From assembly GCA_019695345.1 (NCBI GenBank), contig JAIBAE010000011.1, positions 1 to 64,000 of the forward strand: a DNA stretch of 64,000 nucleotides, given 5' to 3'. Source of the DNA: Bacteroidota bacterium (lineage in GTDB: Bacteria; Bacteroidota; Ignavibacteria; Kapaibacteriales; NICIL-2). Positions 46,830 through 55,723 of this stretch are shown piece after piece (the first letter of the stretch is position 1; every line of letters starts with the position of its first letter). The notes below the pieces were generated by a model. The model did not search any database, was not told the DNA's origin, and saw only the letters and a program-made list of their open reading frames with translations. The translations under genes and the position numbers were made by a program.

Positions 46830-49240
46830 TAAAATGTTGCTGCCGACAACGTAAAAAAGAACTGCGGTTTTGTGCGTTGGCTTAAACGGGCGGATATATC
46901 AAACCGGAAGAAGATAAGCAGTTTGTTTATTCCTAAGCCACACTCGTAATAGAGTTCATCGAGTGTTGCGGCTGTACTTGGTAATGGTGTATTTGTAAGC
47001 GACCGTGTTTTATCGGTAAACTTGGTCCACGCTACTCTGCCAATAGCAATAAAGTCAATTCCAAAACTGGCAAGGTTTGGAATCCTGAGTACTCCGGGTA
47101 TCACTTCGCCAAAACTATGCTCAACCGATACAGCAACAAATCTATCACCGTAAAACTCTTTGATTCCCATACCACGATACACCGCATCTGCCGCCAAACC
47201 ACTTACCGATGACTCCAACGAATAAAACCGTTGAGGCGGTGCATTGCCAAACACAATACCTCCGTTTACTCGCATATCCAAACGCCACAAAGGTAACGTC
47301 GTGGTACGCCAAACAAACTGACCCGATAGCAACGTAAAATCAAAATCATCAGAGCCAATTGCAGGCGATGCATACTCTGCCTGAATGCCAAATCCAAAAT
47401 TAGAAATACGACGGTACGGACTAAAGTAATACCCAGCATCAAATCCAACCGATTGCATTACCCCGTGTTGTGCCGGAGGATTTTCGCGGTAGGTTCTACC
47501 GGAGCCAAACAAACTCCATTGTGTGTTAACCGTTGCTGTTTCATGGAACTCGCGTCGGGTAAATACTTTAATGTACGATGGGCGTGCAAAAATATCACGG
47601 CGTATAAATCGCAACTGCCCGAACGTGGCTTCAAAACTAAGCTCGCCACCGTTGTTGTAATAGTAATCTCCGTAATCACTTTTGTTTAGAGCCGAGAATA
47701 ACGTAACGGTCAGCGGTGCTACAATGTATGGGTTATCGCGCCGTGCAAGGCGTTGATATGCTATTGCACTAATTGAATACTTTCTGTTGGTGTCAAGGTA
47801 ATACTTACTACCAAGTTCTCCATACCAACGTTTATCGGAAAAACCGTATCCAACTTTTCCTGTGGCTTCCCAACGTTCTGCTACAGTATCAAGTAAGCCA
47901 ACACCAAGATACAACCCGGTAATTCTGTTGTACCGCAACATGTCTTCTATGCCGGTAAAAGGGCGTCGGTTCAGTTTTGATAACGTGCGGGGTATCCATC
48001 CAAAAATCTGATCGAACAACCCCGATGCAACTGTTGAATCGTTATTCTCTAACGACTGTTCAATCTGTTTATATGCACTTGCTTCCTCCGGACGTAACTG
48101 CATTACCGAACGTTCTTGCCAAAAAGTTGAATCAAACTTCTCGGCAACTTTACTTACTTCCGTGCGGCGTTGTTCAAACAACTCATTCTCCAATTGTTGG
48201 TTGATGGTATAATCATAGGCCATAGTTTCTATATTCAAATCCAAACGTGGGTTAATAACCCAAAACAAATGTATCTGCACATTGCCCTGAATCCGCATGT
48301 ATTGCGGAACAATCATATCGCCTACCCGCTGAAACGATTGCTCATACTCTAATGCCGCATCAAACGGAAGTTGAACAGCGCGGTTTGGTTTTAACTTACA
48401 GGCAATGGGAATAAGATTCTTTTCATCAATATCAATGTACCCTGCAAACAATTTTCTGCCATTACCTTTTGGCGTAACAGTTATACGTGTAATGGTAACA
48501 GTGTCATCTTCCTGAAGCGTTTTTAGGATGGTAAAATCGTAGTAGTCAATTGCATCGGGGTGGAACGGAGTTGCAACTTGCTCATTAAAAAAGGTAATGT
48601 AATCATCGTATCCGTTAGTGTTGGTTCCAAACGTAACCACATTTGCTTCGGGTGGAATGTTTGCAGTTTGCCTGCGCTGAACAATCTCGTTAAAATACTT
48701 ATCGGGCTTTGAGTAATAACCTTTGGAATACGATTCAAATATCGAAACAATCGTTGTATCGCCTCTGCCACTTGTTCTTCCTGCTGTAACAGTATCAGTA
48801 CTTGCATCAAACTTAGTGTACAACATGTACGAATACGTTTGCAACGAGTCTTGCTGACGTTTTTTTCGTTCAATAACTTTACGCATTAAACGTACGGCAG
48901 GGTCTTCGCCATATACAACAACCTCAGCAGCACTGGATGGAGCTTCCTTCAGAAGTATTTTCAGATTCACAGAGTCCACAACCGAAACATTGCGCCGTTC
49001 TGTTTTGTATCCAATAAAGCTAAACACAAATGTATAGTTGCCTTTTGCAAGCCGAAGTGTAAACTCACCATTTTTATTTGTTATTACACCTTTCTTTGTA
49101 CCATCTACCTTAACCGTAACCGAGCGCATCGGTTCATTAGAAACAGAATCGCGCACAATACCACGCACAACCTGAGCTTCCACTCCGGTAACAGTAATAA
49201 TTGCCAGTATAAAAAGTAACAGTACACGCATAGATGCCAA
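46829..49240 (-). CDS. DUF5686 outer-membrane protein with CarboxypepD_reg domain
   Basis: 803 residues. Signal peptide (LLLFILAIITVTGVEAQ). Residues about 22-110 form a carboxypeptidase regulatory-like beta-sandwich (VVRGIVRDSVSNEPMRSVTV, then GEFTLRLAKGNYTFVFSFIG), as at the N-terminus of many Bacteroidota outer-membrane proteins. The rest fits the DUF5686 family: AAEVVVYGEDPAVRLMRKVI followed by a long barrel-like part ending with GLGINKLLIFFRFDISARL. There is no TonB plug. These proteins are thought to be outer-membrane barrels of unknown cargo. Single gene; a family B repeat lies upstream. Confidence 0.83.
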   Translation of the reverse strand: MASMRVLLLFILAIITVTGVEAQVVRGIVRDSVSNEPMRSVTVKVDGTKKGVITNKNGEFTLRLAKGNYTFVFSFIGYKTERRNVSVVDSVNLKILLKEAPSSAAEVVVYGEDPAVRLMRKVIERKKRQQDSLQTYSYMLYTKFDASTDTVTAGRTSGRGDTTIVSIFESYSKGYYSKPDKYFNEIVQRRQTANIPPEANVVTFGTNTNGYDDYITFFNEQVATPFHPDAIDYYDFTILKTLQEDDTVTITRITVTPKGNGRKLFAGYIDIDEKNLIPIACKLKPNRAVQLPFDAALEYEQSFQRVGDMIVPQYMRIQGNVQIHLFWVINPRLDLNIETMAYDYTINQQLENELFEQRRTEVSKVAEKFDSTFWQERSVMQLRPEEASAYKQIEQSLENNDSTVASGLFDQIFGWIPRTLSKLNRRPFTGIEDMLRYNRITGLYLGVGLLDTVAERWEATGKVGYGFSDKRWYGELGSKYYLDTNRKYSISAIAYQRLARRDNPYIVAPLTVTLFSALNKSDYGDYYYNNGGELSFEATFGQLRFIRRDIFARPSYIKVFTRREFHETATVNTQWSLFGSGRTYRENPPAQHGVMQSVGFDAGYYFSPYRRISNFGFGIQAEYASPAIGSDDFDFTLLSGQFVWRTTTLPLWRLDMRVNGGIVFGNAPPQRFYSLESSVSGLAADAVYRGMGIKEFYGDRFVAVSVEHSFGEVIPGVLRIPNLASFGIDFIAIGRVAWTKFTDKTRSLTNTPLPSTAATLDELYYECGLGINKLLIFFRFDISARLSQRTKPQFFFTLSAATF

Positions 49241-49291
49241 ACGACGTATAACACAGGAAGTTTCGTGCTTGGCAACAATACATAAAAAATT

Positions 49292-49373
49292 GTGGTTCCC
49301 CGCCTCTGCCGAAGCAATCCTTCAGCTCGGTAACCCGGTCCGAACCCAACGTTGTGCGGCGCAAGAGGAATCC
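49292..49373 (+). repeat. Family B repeat
   Basis: Forward, well preserved: CCTCTGCCGAAGCAATCCTT, then GGTAACCCGGTCCGAACCCA and CGTTGTGCGGCGCAAGAGG. It separates the DUF5686 promoter region from the 3' end of hsdR. Confidence 0.7.
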
Positions 49374-49388
49374 ATATTGTGGATTTGA

Positions 49389-52367
49389 TTAATAATATTC
49401 TTTAATGTAGGAATAGGCTTTAAGATATAAATCTTCATCTTTTATTTGATATTTCGTCCACAGGATTTTTCGCAGTTCTCGCTTAACTTCTCGTTCCCCT
49501 ACCGTAGAGTTTTGCCATCCATCAAAACGAACAACACGAACAATCTCATCAATATCTGTTACAATGCGTTCAACTATTATAGGTGTTGTATCAGTTCTTA
49601 ATTCTAAAAACAATTCTGTTAAAGCAGCCTTTGCATTTTTCTTCTGTTCAACTGGCTCAACAGTTTTTTCCGCCTGAAGTGTTTCTTTTGCCAATAAACA
49701 TAACTCCTTGATAAATTCAATAGAATTTATTAATCCCTTTTCTGCTCTATCACGAACTGCTTCTAATCTTTCACTTAGCTTTTTGAATATTGGATTATTG
49801 CCATGAATATGTAATCGTCCGATTAACAGTCTCAATACTTTTTCAGCTTCTTTGGGATCCTTTTTGTTCATTAAGTCATCAATAACTTCAGCGTCTAAAA
49901 TCATTTCTTCCATGTCATGGTTTATTCCAGAAACATGAATATGTTCATGAATTAGTGCAGTTGTTTGTGCTCCCAAGGCGTGCCATATCAATCTTCCGTT
50001 ATCATCTGAAGTTGGTTTTACCGATGTGTATACCTGTGATAACCATTTATAATCTTTTTCAAATTGGTTTAAAATTGGGTCTGGAGAAAGTGCTTCCCAC
50101 AGTTTAATGAGGATGCTAAAATCTTTTGCAAAGGCATCTCGTTTAACATTAGAGTTAATACAATCCTGTGCTTGCAACAAACCTTCAAACCCTGATAACG
50201 TTCTATCTACTCCGGTAAAATGCGTTAAACATTTTTCTATACATTCGGGCAATTTATCTTTCAACTCTTGTAGGTTACTGATTACCTGTTTTACATTTTC
50301 ATCATCAAATGCAAGTGCCTTTGCCGTATCATCAAATACTCCAAAATAGTCAACTATTCTGCCAAATGTTTTGTTTGGGAACAACCTATTGGTTCTGCAA
50401 ATTGCTTGTAATAATGTGTGATCTTTTAGAGATTTATCTAAATACATAGTTTGTAAAATTGGGGCATCAAATCCTGTTAAAAGTTTGGCAGTAACAATCA
50501 GAAAAACTAATGGCGAATCCGGATCATTAAATTTTTCAATAATTTTTTCCTGTTTATCTTTATCCATTCCCCACTTTTGCTTAAAGTCAAATTCATCACT
50601 AGCTTTTGTGCTTATTACTACTTCACTTGCATTAGTATCCATTAGTTTATCTAATTCCTCCTTGTACAAAACACACGCATAACGGTCGGGGGTTACAATC
50701 ATAGCCTTCAATCCCTCTGGGCTTACATGATTTGTAAAATGTTGTACTATATCATTAGCTATGATATGTATTCTTTCAGGTGACTTTAGAAAGACAAGCA
50801 TATTAGCTGCCTTCTGGCTAAGTTTATTTATATCTTCTTCGCTAAGGTCTTTTGCTAATTCCTTAAATGCAATATCAATAGAATTATTATCAATATGATA
50901 GTTGGGTAATCTTGGCTCAAAGTGTAATGGCAATGTGGCGTTGTCTCTAATACTTTCCTGAAAAGTATAACGGCTCATATACCCACCACTGTCCTGTTCA
51001 GCCCCAAAAGCCCAGAATGTATTTTTATCTGCTTTGTTTATCGGTGTTCCTGTTAAACCAAACAAAAATGCGTTTGGTAATGCATTCCGCATTTTGCGTC
51101 CTAAGTCGCCTTCTTGTGTTCGGTGTGCCTCATCAACCATTACTATTACATTATCGCGCGTATTCATATTAGCGTATGCATCTCTAAACTTATGCACCAT
51201 CGTAATAATAATCTTTCGTGTATCTTGTTCCAATAAATCGTGTAAATCTTTTATGCTATCGGTTGTAATAAGATTGGGAACATCGGCAGAATTGAATGTT
51301 GCGGTTATCTGAGTATCTAAATCTATTCTATCTACTACTATTATCACCGTTGGATTATGTAGTTCTTGTTGTTTTCTTAATTTTTGAGCAGCAAACAACA
51401 TAAGCAGTGATTTCCCTGAACCCTGAAAATGCCATATCAATCCCTTTTTTATTCTCCCTTCTTTAACTCGTTCAACAATAGCATTTGCACCTTCGTATTG
51501 TTGGTAACGGCACACAACTTTAATTTTCTTCTTTTTACTGTTGGTTGCATAAATAGTATAGAACTGCAAAATATCCAACAGGGTTGATGGCTTTAACAGA
51601 TGTGTTAATTGTTTTGCAATATCCTGCAATCCAATAATTGAATGTACTTCAGAATTATCATCCTCAATTCTCCAAGGAGCCCAAAATTCTAACGGAGTTC
51701 TTACTCCACCAATAAACAATTCTTTGCCTTCGGTGGCAAAAGAAAACACATTGGGAACAAACAACTGCGGAATGGCATTTTCGTACACCACATTTATATC
51801 ATGTGCTGCATCGAACCAAGTGACAGCAGGACGCACAGGTGTTTTTGCTTCACCAACTACCAAAGGTATTCCATTTACATAAAGTACAATATCCGGAATT
51901 TTTATTTCTCTTGCTCGTAGTTTAACCTGATTACACAGAACAAAACTATTGTTCTTTAACTCTTCAAAATCAATCAGGCGAATTGCAACATGCTGGTTGT
52001 TTTTACCAATGGGCAACGTTACTTCGTTACGAAGCCATTTAGCAAATTCTTCGTTTGCTCTAACTAAACCTACATTATTTACCGTTAAAAGAATGGCTCT
52101 TAGTTTATGAATTACTTCTTCTGCCCTATCGGGGTTCTGAGTAATATCAGGATTTAGGCGGCATAGTGCTTCCTTCAGTTCTTTCTCAACAAGCACATCG
52201 GTAATATCACGTTGCAATACCTCGGGCTGTACATATTTCCATTGCACGCCATCGTTATAATTTACTGATTCTTCTTTGGCTACATTGCCTTGCACTGCAT
52301 TTAAATTCACTCCTGTTAGTTGGTGAATAATAAAATGCTCTACGGTATTTTGTTCGTTAAAGGCCAT
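49389..52367 (-). CDS. hsdR: Type I restriction enzyme, R subunit
   Basis: 992-residue translocase/nuclease of a type I restriction system, which cleaves unmodified DNA far from the recognition site. N-terminal PD-(D/E)xK nuclease: Asp159 in IPDIVLYVNG, Glu173 and Lys175 in VVGEAKTP. Motor domains: Walker A HFQGSGKSLL (GSGKS 316-320), DEAH 412-415 in MVDEAHRTQEGDL, later FGLTGTPI and a C-terminal helicase region with ICRTNRLFPNKTFGRIVDYFG. A helical C-terminus probably contacts HsdM. The ATG directly follows the stop of the 167-residue gene, so the two are translated together. Looks intact. Confidence 0.95.
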   Translation of the reverse strand: MAFNEQNTVEHFIIHQLTGVNLNAVQGNVAKEESVNYNDGVQWKYVQPEVLQRDITDVLVEKELKEALCRLNPDITQNPDRAEEVIHKLRAILLTVNNVGLVRANEEFAKWLRNEVTLPIGKNNQHVAIRLIDFEELKNNSFVLCNQVKLRAREIKIPDIVLYVNGIPLVVGEAKTPVRPAVTWFDAAHDINVVYENAIPQLFVPNVFSFATEGKELFIGGVRTPLEFWAPWRIEDDNSEVHSIIGLQDIAKQLTHLLKPSTLLDILQFYTIYATNSKKKKIKVVCRYQQYEGANAIVERVKEGRIKKGLIWHFQGSGKSLLMLFAAQKLRKQQELHNPTVIIVVDRIDLDTQITATFNSADVPNLITTDSIKDLHDLLEQDTRKIIITMVHKFRDAYANMNTRDNVIVMVDEAHRTQEGDLGRKMRNALPNAFLFGLTGTPINKADKNTFWAFGAEQDSGGYMSRYTFQESIRDNATLPLHFEPRLPNYHIDNNSIDIAFKELAKDLSEEDINKLSQKAANMLVFLKSPERIHIIANDIVQHFTNHVSPEGLKAMIVTPDRYACVLYKEELDKLMDTNASEVVISTKASDEFDFKQKWGMDKDKQEKIIEKFNDPDSPLVFLIVTAKLLTGFDAPILQTMYLDKSLKDHTLLQAICRTNRLFPNKTFGRIVDYFGVFDDTAKALAFDDENVKQVISNLQELKDKLPECIEKCLTHFTGVDRTLSGFEGLLQAQDCINSNVKRDAFAKDFSILIKLWEALSPDPILNQFEKDYKWLSQVYTSVKPTSDDNGRLIWHALGAQTTALIHEHIHVSGINHDMEEMILDAEVIDDLMNKKDPKEAEKVLRLLIGRLHIHGNNPIFKKLSERLEAVRDRAEKGLINSIEFIKELCLLAKETLQAEKTVEPVEQKKNAKAALTELFLELRTDTTPIIVERIVTDIDEIVRVVRFDGWQNSTVGEREVKRELRKILWTKYQIKDEDLYLKAYSYIKEYY

Positions 52368-52871
52368 TTATTCAATTATTATTTCTGCATCGAAATGAAT
52401 TCTCATTTTATATCTAGAGTGAAAATACTGCCGTTGTTCGGTATTGTTTTCTTGAAATGCGGGAAACCTATTTTTTCTATTTGCAACTACTGCCTTCCTC
52501 TTATTGAATCCATAATAATAATCATTATACTCTTCAATCATTCTCTTTGCAATGTTTTCAATTTGAGCCAATCCTTCTGATTGCCAAGAGTCTCTTTTAT
52601 TCTTTAACTCTACTAGTAGAAGGACGGAGTCGTATGTTAGCATACAATCGCATCGACTGTCCATTTCTCCGTTTTTTCTTAACACATCAACGCAGTTATC
52701 TATTGCGGTAAATAAAATTAACCTGCGACCCTTATTAATTACAGTGGCATTCCAAGTTGCCTCATTCGTTATTGTAATTGTTGCAGGAGTACTATCTTCT
52801 GCGTCATACAAACCAAACTTCATTTCGCTTGTAGTTTGTTGACATTCAGCTTTAAATAAATTTATACACAT
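52368..52871 (-). CDS. Small protein with PD-(D/E)xK-like motif
   Basis: 167 residues, unrecognised family. A nuclease-like core is visible: Asp75 in CDCMLTYDSV, then Glu88 and Lys90 in LLLVELKNKRDSW. This gives D-x12-E-x-K after predicted strands, followed by a helix with GLAQIENIAKRMIEEY as in many restriction-type folds. The N-terminal 60 residues are beta-rich. The start overlaps the end of the ATPase gene by 10 bases, so coupled translation with the ATPase is likely; a second Met lies 16 codons in. It may be the effector nuclease of an ATPase/nuclease pair. The motif is seen; the function is inference. Confidence 0.7.
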   Translation of the reverse strand: MCINLFKAECQQTTSEMKFGLYDAEDSTPATITITNEATWNATVINKGRRLILFTAIDNCVDVLRKNGEMDSRCDCMLTYDSVLLLVELKNKRDSWQSEGLAQIENIAKRMIEEYNDYYYGFNKRKAVVANRKNRFPAFQENNTEQRQYFHSRYKMRIHFDAEIIIE

Positions 52872-54100
52872 AGATCTTCTTCTATTCCCAAAAGTTTATC
52901 AAAATCAATATTCCCAATTTTGATTGATTGATTTAGATAATTATTATCTGAAGGAATTCCTTCAAAATTACCAAGCATTTTAATTGAACCATCACTTTCA
53001 TCTAACTCATATATCACTAATTCTTTCGGACTAACGGTAGAAGATATGGGAACTATTTTATTTAATTTATCCTTCTCTTCTTTGATTTTCATTTTACTTT
53101 TCAATTCGTAGGCTTTCACCGCAAGTGAGAGATAATTAATAATATACGGACTATGTGTTGTCATAATCAACTTATTCCCTTCATTCATATTATTAAACTC
53201 TAACAAACTATTCAACATTTTACGTTGAGAAGTAGGGAATAAATTTTGTTCTGGCTCTTCAACAATATTTACAAAAGCAGTTTTAGTAAATTCTTTTGCT
53301 AAGTCTGACATTGCAATTCTTCTCAACTCATCTGTCAAATCTGGATTATCGTTAATTGCCTGCACTCTTTTACGGAAACGTTCTCTCTGTTCACTCGATA
53401 ACGGTTCTTTTGTGTTTTCGCTTTGCTTCTTTACCGAATTTGATAGATACCAGGAAACAAGATAAAGTGGCACAAGCGATTGAAAACCACTTGAAGATTC
53501 AGTGAGTTTTATACGATAATCGTTTCCTTTAATGTAAAAAATATCGTTCAGTTTATGGTATTCAACATACACATCGTCATTTATTGGTAATAACATCGGA
53601 CCTTTCATTGCACTACCTGCATTTATTAATTCTGTAACCAACTCTGAAAGCGAAGGTGAAATCTGTTTTAGTGCTCTTGGTGTTCGTACATTAGAAATGA
53701 AGTTTCTGTCGGCTGGCATATACATAATCTGTGGCAATGGATATGCACCATTTTTTGCGTCATTAATTTTCAAATTACCATTTTTATACTCTATGTGAAA
53801 TGAATCTCCTCGATAATCAATTATTGTATCACCATGCTTTGAAAAATAATTTTCAATTCGATGATAGCTTAAATATTGATTTTTTAATTTGCTTTTGCGT
53901 TCAAAGTATTTGCTATCATAATCTCCACGAGTCAATGCTTTCTCCATCCATGAGAAAGTAGAAATTAGTTTTGCGATTACACTTTTACCTGAACCTTGAT
54001 TACCAATAAACACGGTAACCTTCTTCACATCAAGCCAACCATCATACTCCTGATAGCCTTCTTTGATGGGTCCGAAATTTTTTATTTTTATTCTGCTCAT
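52862..54100 (-). CDS. OLD-like ABC-type ATPase
   Basis: 412 residues. Walker A is IGNQGSGKS (GNQGSGKS 33-40) after an N-terminal strand pair IKIKNFGPIKEG. ABC-signature-like ESSSGFQSLVPL (201-212), Walker B FVNIVEEPEQNLFP (276-289) and switch His316 in MTTHSPYII complete the set, typical of AAA_15/OLD/RecF-like ATPases. About 100 residues follow the H-loop but no TOPRIM motif is visible, unlike full-length OLD nucleases. Such ATPases in defence loci usually sense DNA or phage and drive a partner nuclease. The partner may be the overlapping small gene. RloA-type ATPases linked to type I loci are the nearest idea I can offer. Confidence 0.85.
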   Translation of the reverse strand: MSRIKIKNFGPIKEGYQEYDGWLDVKKVTVFIGNQGSGKSVIAKLISTFSWMEKALTRGDYDSKYFERKSKLKNQYLSYHRIENYFSKHGDTIIDYRGDSFHIEYKNGNLKINDAKNGAYPLPQIMYMPADRNFISNVRTPRALKQISPSLSELVTELINAGSAMKGPMLLPINDDVYVEYHKLNDIFYIKGNDYRIKLTESSSGFQSLVPLYLVSWYLSNSVKKQSENTKEPLSSEQRERFRKRVQAINDNPDLTDELRRIAMSDLAKEFTKTAFVNIVEEPEQNLFPTSQRKMLNSLLEFNNMNEGNKLIMTTHSPYIINYLSLAVKAYELKSKMKIKEEKDKLNKIVPISSTVSPKELVIYELDESDGSIKMLGNFEGIPSDNNYLNQSIKIGNIDFDKLLGIEEDLCV

Positions 54101-54131
54101 TATACTTTAAGTTATTAATGTTCAAATGTAA

Positions 54132-54572
54132 TTATTGGGGTTCATAAACATAAATTTCTGCATTAGAACTACCCAGTTCGTTTGTTATTGCTTCTTTAAC
54201 GATTTCCCATTTAAGGCCTCCTAAACCGCAACCTAACGCTGGCAATGCAATACTTGCTAATTTTAACTCAGCTATTTTATGTTTGAGTGCTATTAAGCCT
54301 TCTGCAATGTACTCAATTTTTGATACATCCTTCCAATGGGCTTTGGTTGGAAAATTAATTATGGTTTTGCCATCGCTTTCTTTAACTGCTAAAACAGTTC
54401 CAATTATTAACACACTTTTGTCACAGTCATCTTTGTATATTTTATAATTATTGGGGTATCGATTTTTAAATTCTAAAGCAATGCCTTTGCCCATAACACC
54501 AACAGTGTTCACAGCATTTACCAATGCTTGTGCATTACTTTCAAATAAGTTTCCTTTTACAAAATGTATCAT
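54132..54572 (-). CDS. Stand-alone macrodomain, TARG1/DarG-like
   Basis: 146 residues, a single macrodomain that binds or removes ADP-ribose. N-terminal VKGNLFESNAQALVNAVN and NTVGVMGKGIALEFKNRYP (22-40) match the ALC1/TARG1/DarG subclass. INFPTKAHWKDVS carries Lys77, equivalent by pattern to the catalytic lysine of DarG and TARG1. PALGCGLGGLKW (111-122) is the phosphate loop with the second catalytic region. DarG proteins carry an extra C-terminal domain that binds the toxin DarT; it is absent here and no DarT gene is adjacent. It lies 5 bp after hsdS. Removal of ADP-ribose from DNA is a likely activity; its purpose here is unknown. Confidence 0.88.
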   Translation of the reverse strand: MIHFVKGNLFESNAQALVNAVNTVGVMGKGIALEFKNRYPNNYKIYKDDCDKSVLIIGTVLAVKESDGKTIINFPTKAHWKDVSKIEYIAEGLIALKHKIAELKLASIALPALGCGLGGLKWEIVKEAITNELGSSNAEIYVYEPQ

Positions 54573-54577
54573 TTTCC

Positions 54578-55723
54578 TTACCCCAAAATCTCATTTAATA
54601 ATTTCTGCTTCAACAATTTTAAGGTTGTTTTTTGTTGCTTGAGGTGTTTAACTGTATTATCCAACTGCTGTAATACTGCTAAAATCTTTTCTTGTGTTTT
54701 TAGGTCAGGAATAGACACTTCTAAATTTGCTAAGTCTTTCCACTTGGTTCTTGGTGAAAGTGAACCGGCGGATGTACTTATAGCATGTTGAATAAAACCA
54801 TCTGCTGAAATATAATAAGGCAATAAACCTTGTAACATTGTATTTGCTTTGGCTCTTATTACTAAAATATCTCCAGAACAAATACCATCATAATCTGCAA
54901 TGGCAACTTTTTTTAAGTAAGGTCTACGTTTACCAAATAACACATCGCCTTTTACAAAACGTTTAGTAAATGTGGTTCCGTTGGCAACTAAACCAAAACC
55001 TTGCAGTTGAAAGTTGTCAGGTTCTATATTTTCTAATCCAACAAATCGTTCTACTTCATCTTTGTGTTCTGGATAATTTTTATCACATTCTGCTATTTCT
55101 CCAAACGTTGCAGCTTTACAATTGTTGCTGTTCAACAAGTTACCAAACTCAGGGTGCTTGTTGTACAAACCATTCACCAATGATTTTTGTAATGCCTTCA
55201 AATTCTTCTCCTGCACATCAACCTGCTCAATAGCTGTTTCTATGCTTTGAAACAATGCCGCTATTTGCTTTTGCTCTTCGAGTGGGGGAAGGGGGAAAAA
55301 CTGATTTGCTAATGTTTTCCATTTTATAGTTGGTGACAGGGAACCTTCAGAGATTTCAACTGCCCTATTCATGAATAAATCAGAATGTATAAAAGCTAAC
55401 AAATAATCTTTTACAACGTGATTTTCATTTGCTCTTAAAACCATTGAATGGGCTGAACAGATGGCATCAAAATCAGCGACAGCAGCCTTTCTTTGATAAG
55501 CCCTTCTTTTTCCGAAAATTATGTCTCCCTTATAAATTTTCAGTTTTGTCCCTATAACTTCACTTGGACTTCCATGTCTCCCTATTTTTATTTTTCCACT
55601 ATCTAAATGTTCAAGTCCAATATATTTATCAAGCGAAGTATCATTGGGCTCTACCCGCTCTGAAACATTGAAAACAAGTTTATCAAGCTTGACTTTATCC
55701 CATTTATCCTTTTTCAACTTCAT
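54578..55723 (-). CDS. hsdS: Type I restriction specificity subunit
   Basis: 381 residues. Two target-recognition domains (about 1-150 and 205-335) are each followed by a conserved helical spacer (PPLEEQKQIAALFQSIETAI, then DLKTQEKILAVLQQLDNTV). The two recognition domains resemble each other: KGDIIFGKRRAYQRKAAVAD in the first and KGDVLFGKRRPYLKKVAIAD in the second, and both carry GSLSPxxKWKxLA. The target is therefore probably bipartite with related halves. It overlaps hsdM by 4 bases (ATGA). The DNA target cannot be deduced by eye. Confidence 0.93.
   Translation of the reverse strand: MKLKKDKWDKVKLDKLVFNVSERVEPNDTSLDKYIGLEHLDSGKIKIGRHGSPSEVIGTKLKIYKGDIIFGKRRAYQRKAAVADFDAICSAHSMVLRANENHVVKDYLLAFIHSDLFMNRAVEISEGSLSPTIKWKTLANQFFPLPPLEEQKQIAALFQSIETAIEQVDVQEKNLKALQKSLVNGLYNKHPEFGNLLNSNNCKAATFGEIAECDKNYPEHKDEVERFVGLENIEPDNFQLQGFGLVANGTTFTKRFVKGDVLFGKRRPYLKKVAIADYDGICSGDILVIRAKANTMLQGLLPYYISADGFIQHAISTSAGSLSPRTKWKDLANLEVSIPDLKTQEKILAVLQQLDNTVKHLKQQKTTLKLLKQKLLNEILG

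Noticed and set aside
54132-54572. Complete DarTG toxin-antitoxin system
   Set aside because: No DarT-like gene is adjacent and the macrodomain protein lacks the C-terminal DarT-binding part.
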